DNA of 64,000 nucleotides from Prosapia bicincta (lineage: Eukaryota > Arthropoda > Insecta > Hemiptera > Cercopidae): positions 17,414,067-17,478,066 of the forward strand of contig JBAIZL010000002.1 in assembly GCA_036971475.1 (NCBI GenBank), read 5' to 3'. Shown one piece after another: positions 61,524 through 64,000 of the stretch. Within the stretch, counting starts at the first letter, position 1, and the number at the start of each line of letters is the position of its first letter. The translations under genes and the position numbers were made by a program. Under the pieces are notes generated by a model. The model saw only the letters and a program-made list of their open reading frames with translations, was not told the origin of the DNA and made no database searches.

Positions 61524-62522
61524 GTTTTAATGTGTAGAACACGAATATCAACTTTTTTCCCACGGAAAATACGGAAAGTTACTTTTTTCACATTTTAAAT
61601 GTTAGGTTGTAATGAAATGTATATCATAAACGAGTCTTATTGATATTGTTTTAAAAATTTTTTAAAATTTTAATTACACATTTCAATGTGTAGAACACTA
61701 AAATTAACTTTTTCCGCGAAAAATACAAAAAGTTAATTTTTCTGCACATTTTGAATGTTAGTCTGTAATAGCATGTAGAGCGTGAACCGACTTCGCAGTA
61801 CACTACTGACAGCGCACTTCACTACGTCAAAGTCAGTTTATTTAATACTAAACTTTAAATCTAAATATTTAACTTTTGGTTATAGTTTTATAGAACATTA
61901 CTATATACCTACATTAAAATATACCTACGAAGTATTCAGTCAGGATAGATTTGATTATAGTTTTATACAACATTACTATATTACCTACATTAAAATATAC
62001 CTATTAAGTATCAAGTCAGGATAGATTTGGTTATAATTTTACTCATCATTACTATCTACCTATATTAAAATATACCTATGAAGTATCCAGTCAGGATAGA
62101 TTTGGTTGTAATTTTCTGCATCGTCAATAAGTCTAAATATTTACCAAAATTATAACTAAATCTATCCTGACTGAATACTTCGTAGGTATACTTTAAGACA
62201 GGTAGATAATAATGTTGAATAAAATTATGACCAAATCTATCCTCTCTGGATACTTCGTAGGTATATTTTAATATAGGTAGATAGCAATATTGAATAAAAT
62301 TATTACCAAATCTATCCTGACTGGATACTTAGTAGGTATATTTGAGTATAGGTATATAGTAATTTTGTATAAAATTACAAATCTAGATGTAGCTACTGCT
62401 TGCCTGGTTCACGCTATAGGCCTAATGCCTTTACAACCTGACATTTAGAATGTGAAAAAAAGTAACTTTCCATATTTTTCGCAGGAAAAAAAGTTGATAT
62501 TCGTGTTCTACACAATAAAACT
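61524..62522. mobile_element. Foldback element with opposed tandem arrays
   Basis: Inverted ends of about 100 bp (AATGTGTAGAACACGAATATC on the left, its complement near 62500). The centre holds about four direct units of ~75 bp (61850-62115, each with TAAAATATACCTA..AAGT and CAGGATAGATTTG) followed by about three inverted units (62140-62390). The left end is also partly duplicated (61680-61790). No ORF. Confidence 0.75.
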
Positions 62523-62524
62523 AG

Positions 62525-62736
62525 GGTAAATGTTTAGTTTGCTAAACCGGGCCTATATTTGCATAAGACATTCAAAAACATGTAAAAAGGCCATTTTCAT
62601 GGAAAATTTTTTTTTTTTGGCCTGGAAACATTATTTTTTCTTTAATTTAAAAAAATTTCCATGAAAATAGCCTTTTTACATGTTTTTGAATGTCTCATGC
62701 AAATAAAGGCCCGGTTTAGCGAACTAAACATTTACC
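62525..62736. mobile_element. Near-perfect palindromic MITE
   Basis: A 212-bp element whose two arms (GGTAAATGTTTAGTTTGCTA .. GGCCATTTTCATGGAAA and the complement) pair over roughly 90 bp around an A/T-rich centre. It lies 2 bp from the foldback element on its left. Confidence 0.8.
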
Positions 62737-62739
62737 AAA

Positions 62740-64000
62740 ATGAATAACTTTCCAGAAACTTATGTACTACTTATTTTTGTTGATAACAAAAAACTACAAT
62801 TTTTAAGGTACCAAGTAGCAACCTACTACTAGTCTAGGCTGAACTACATTGAATAGAAAATCTGGCAAACCTAGTCTTCTTTAACCTCTAATAAATATTG
62901 GATATACCATAACAATTCCTAATATATTTTCTCCAAAATTTCAAATATGTATAAAGAGGACATTTTTTTAGTTAAAAATAATAAAACTAACATACTTTAC
63001 AATTTATTATCACCCTGTTTTACAATTGTATGCTAAATATTTAATTATGTTATTTCCTTCCGAGGATATCTTAATTATGATTTCCAAAATGGAATATATA
63101 CATCCACAGAATATCCAAGGTATTACCAAATTTTCATAATACTGTAACTTTTATTTCCTGGAGCATTCTGTGATTGTTATCTCAAATAACAACAGAAACA
63201 GCTGATTTGATATTATTTTATTAAAATTGATTTTTCACAGATTGAGACTGATACTATACGGAAAAACTATGCTAAATTTTAATAAATAAAACCGGTTAAC
63301 TACAAATAACCTATAAACAATATAATAAAATTGTATTTATAAGTTTTAGTTGTCAAAATTAGATATTAATTATTTAAACTAAAAATATACCATAGTAGCT
63401 TAAATTTATTTGATAATTATATATATATGTGTGTGTGTGTGTGTTAAATTTGTAGAAATATGATATAATACACTATAGTGGTTGATTAAAGTATGAATTT
63501 TATATGTGTATAATTAGGTATGGTAATTGATTACAATTAACTTTATATATACAATTAAATTATGTGTGATATTCTTCTAAATCTGAATACAGACTAAGTT
63601 GTAGTGTCACGAACTCTTTCATATGGACTAGAAATTAATTTAATTTTCTTGCTAATAATTTAAATTCACAGAAAAATTATGTTACACGGATTAACATGTA
63701 GGTTCCTTTCAATTCTTTGACACGTTCGTAAGCAACACAGATTATATACAGTTATACAGTTATACAGTTCATTCCATTGAATTAAGTTTGGAGAGGAGCA
63801 AATGTTGGTGAAGTTTTACTAATGGTTATAGGATATAGCTTATAATTGTATATAGGTAGGAGTATATTTTCATATTTTTAAAACGTTTGTTTTGTTACCT
63901 GAGTTAAAAAAATGGTAAATTTATTGATCTGTAAATAAAGGCAGTAATTAACTGAAATTCTTCTCAGCTTCTGTGGTATAGGTAATATATAAATATAGGT
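62740..64000. other. Right flank, nothing recognised
   Basis: AT-rich sequence with a short TA/TG microsatellite near 63418-63444. No gene, promoter or transposon could be supported. Confidence 0.45.

Overview
The window is AT-rich, repeat-rich animal DNA, most likely from an arthropod. The evidence is intron-split coding sequence with GT-AG junctions, abundant (TA)n microsatellites, and a mix of piggyBac, pogo/jerky-like, mariner, hAT, Penelope-like, APE-type LINE and BEL/Pao elements. I cannot name the species. There is no prokaryotic signature.

One host gene can be read. Twelve minus-strand exons between 61046 and 15581 encode a fused pseudouridine-catabolic enzyme: an N-terminal pseudouridine-5'-phosphate glycosidase (IndA/YeiN family) followed by the first half of a pfkB-family carbohydrate kinase. 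About 1.4 kb of coding sequence is spread over 45 kb because the introns are filled with mobile elements. The 3' end of the kinase lies beyond the left edge or was not recognised. Exons 1-6 and 7-12 join in phase; the exon 6/7 junction does not.

Layout from left to right. 1-3.7 kb: Penelope-type terminal repeats (family A) with a piggyBac inserted at a TTAA inside one copy. 3.7-7.5 kb: a LINE with an intact ORF. 7.9-11.1 kb: a pogo/jerky-like transposon plus a solo end. 11.2-13.3 kb: A and B repeats and a Penelope-like RT/endonuclease ORF. 13.3-13.6 kb: an unidentified exon-like ORF. 14-25 kb: host exons 8-12 among pogo MITEs, Penelope fragments, a mariner MITE and a LINE fragment. 25-42 kb: exons 3-7 with hAT elements, a tandem/inverted Penelope element, a possible solo LTR, and pogo and mariner copies. 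43-57 kb: a nest made of a degraded LINE, a block duplicated from about 20.7-22.3 kb, and a young BEL/Pao element with near-identical 827-bp LTRs. 58-61 kb: exons 2 and 1. 61.5-62.7 kb: two foldback elements.

The most interesting signal is a recurring RNA-like motif at the ends of the Penelope-type repeats. At least six unrelated-looking families share the same order: short stem I, a 7-nt hammerhead-like core, one extra nucleotide, a stem-II hairpin, GAA, a palindromic 6-8-mer in the stem III position, and one nucleotide. Some families have the classical CUGANGA core. Three others have UUGACAA, which would keep the core 3-8 base pair as U-A instead of C-G. The second notable point is the BEL element, whose gag and pol are in one frame separated only by UGA CUA G, a well-known leaky stop context.
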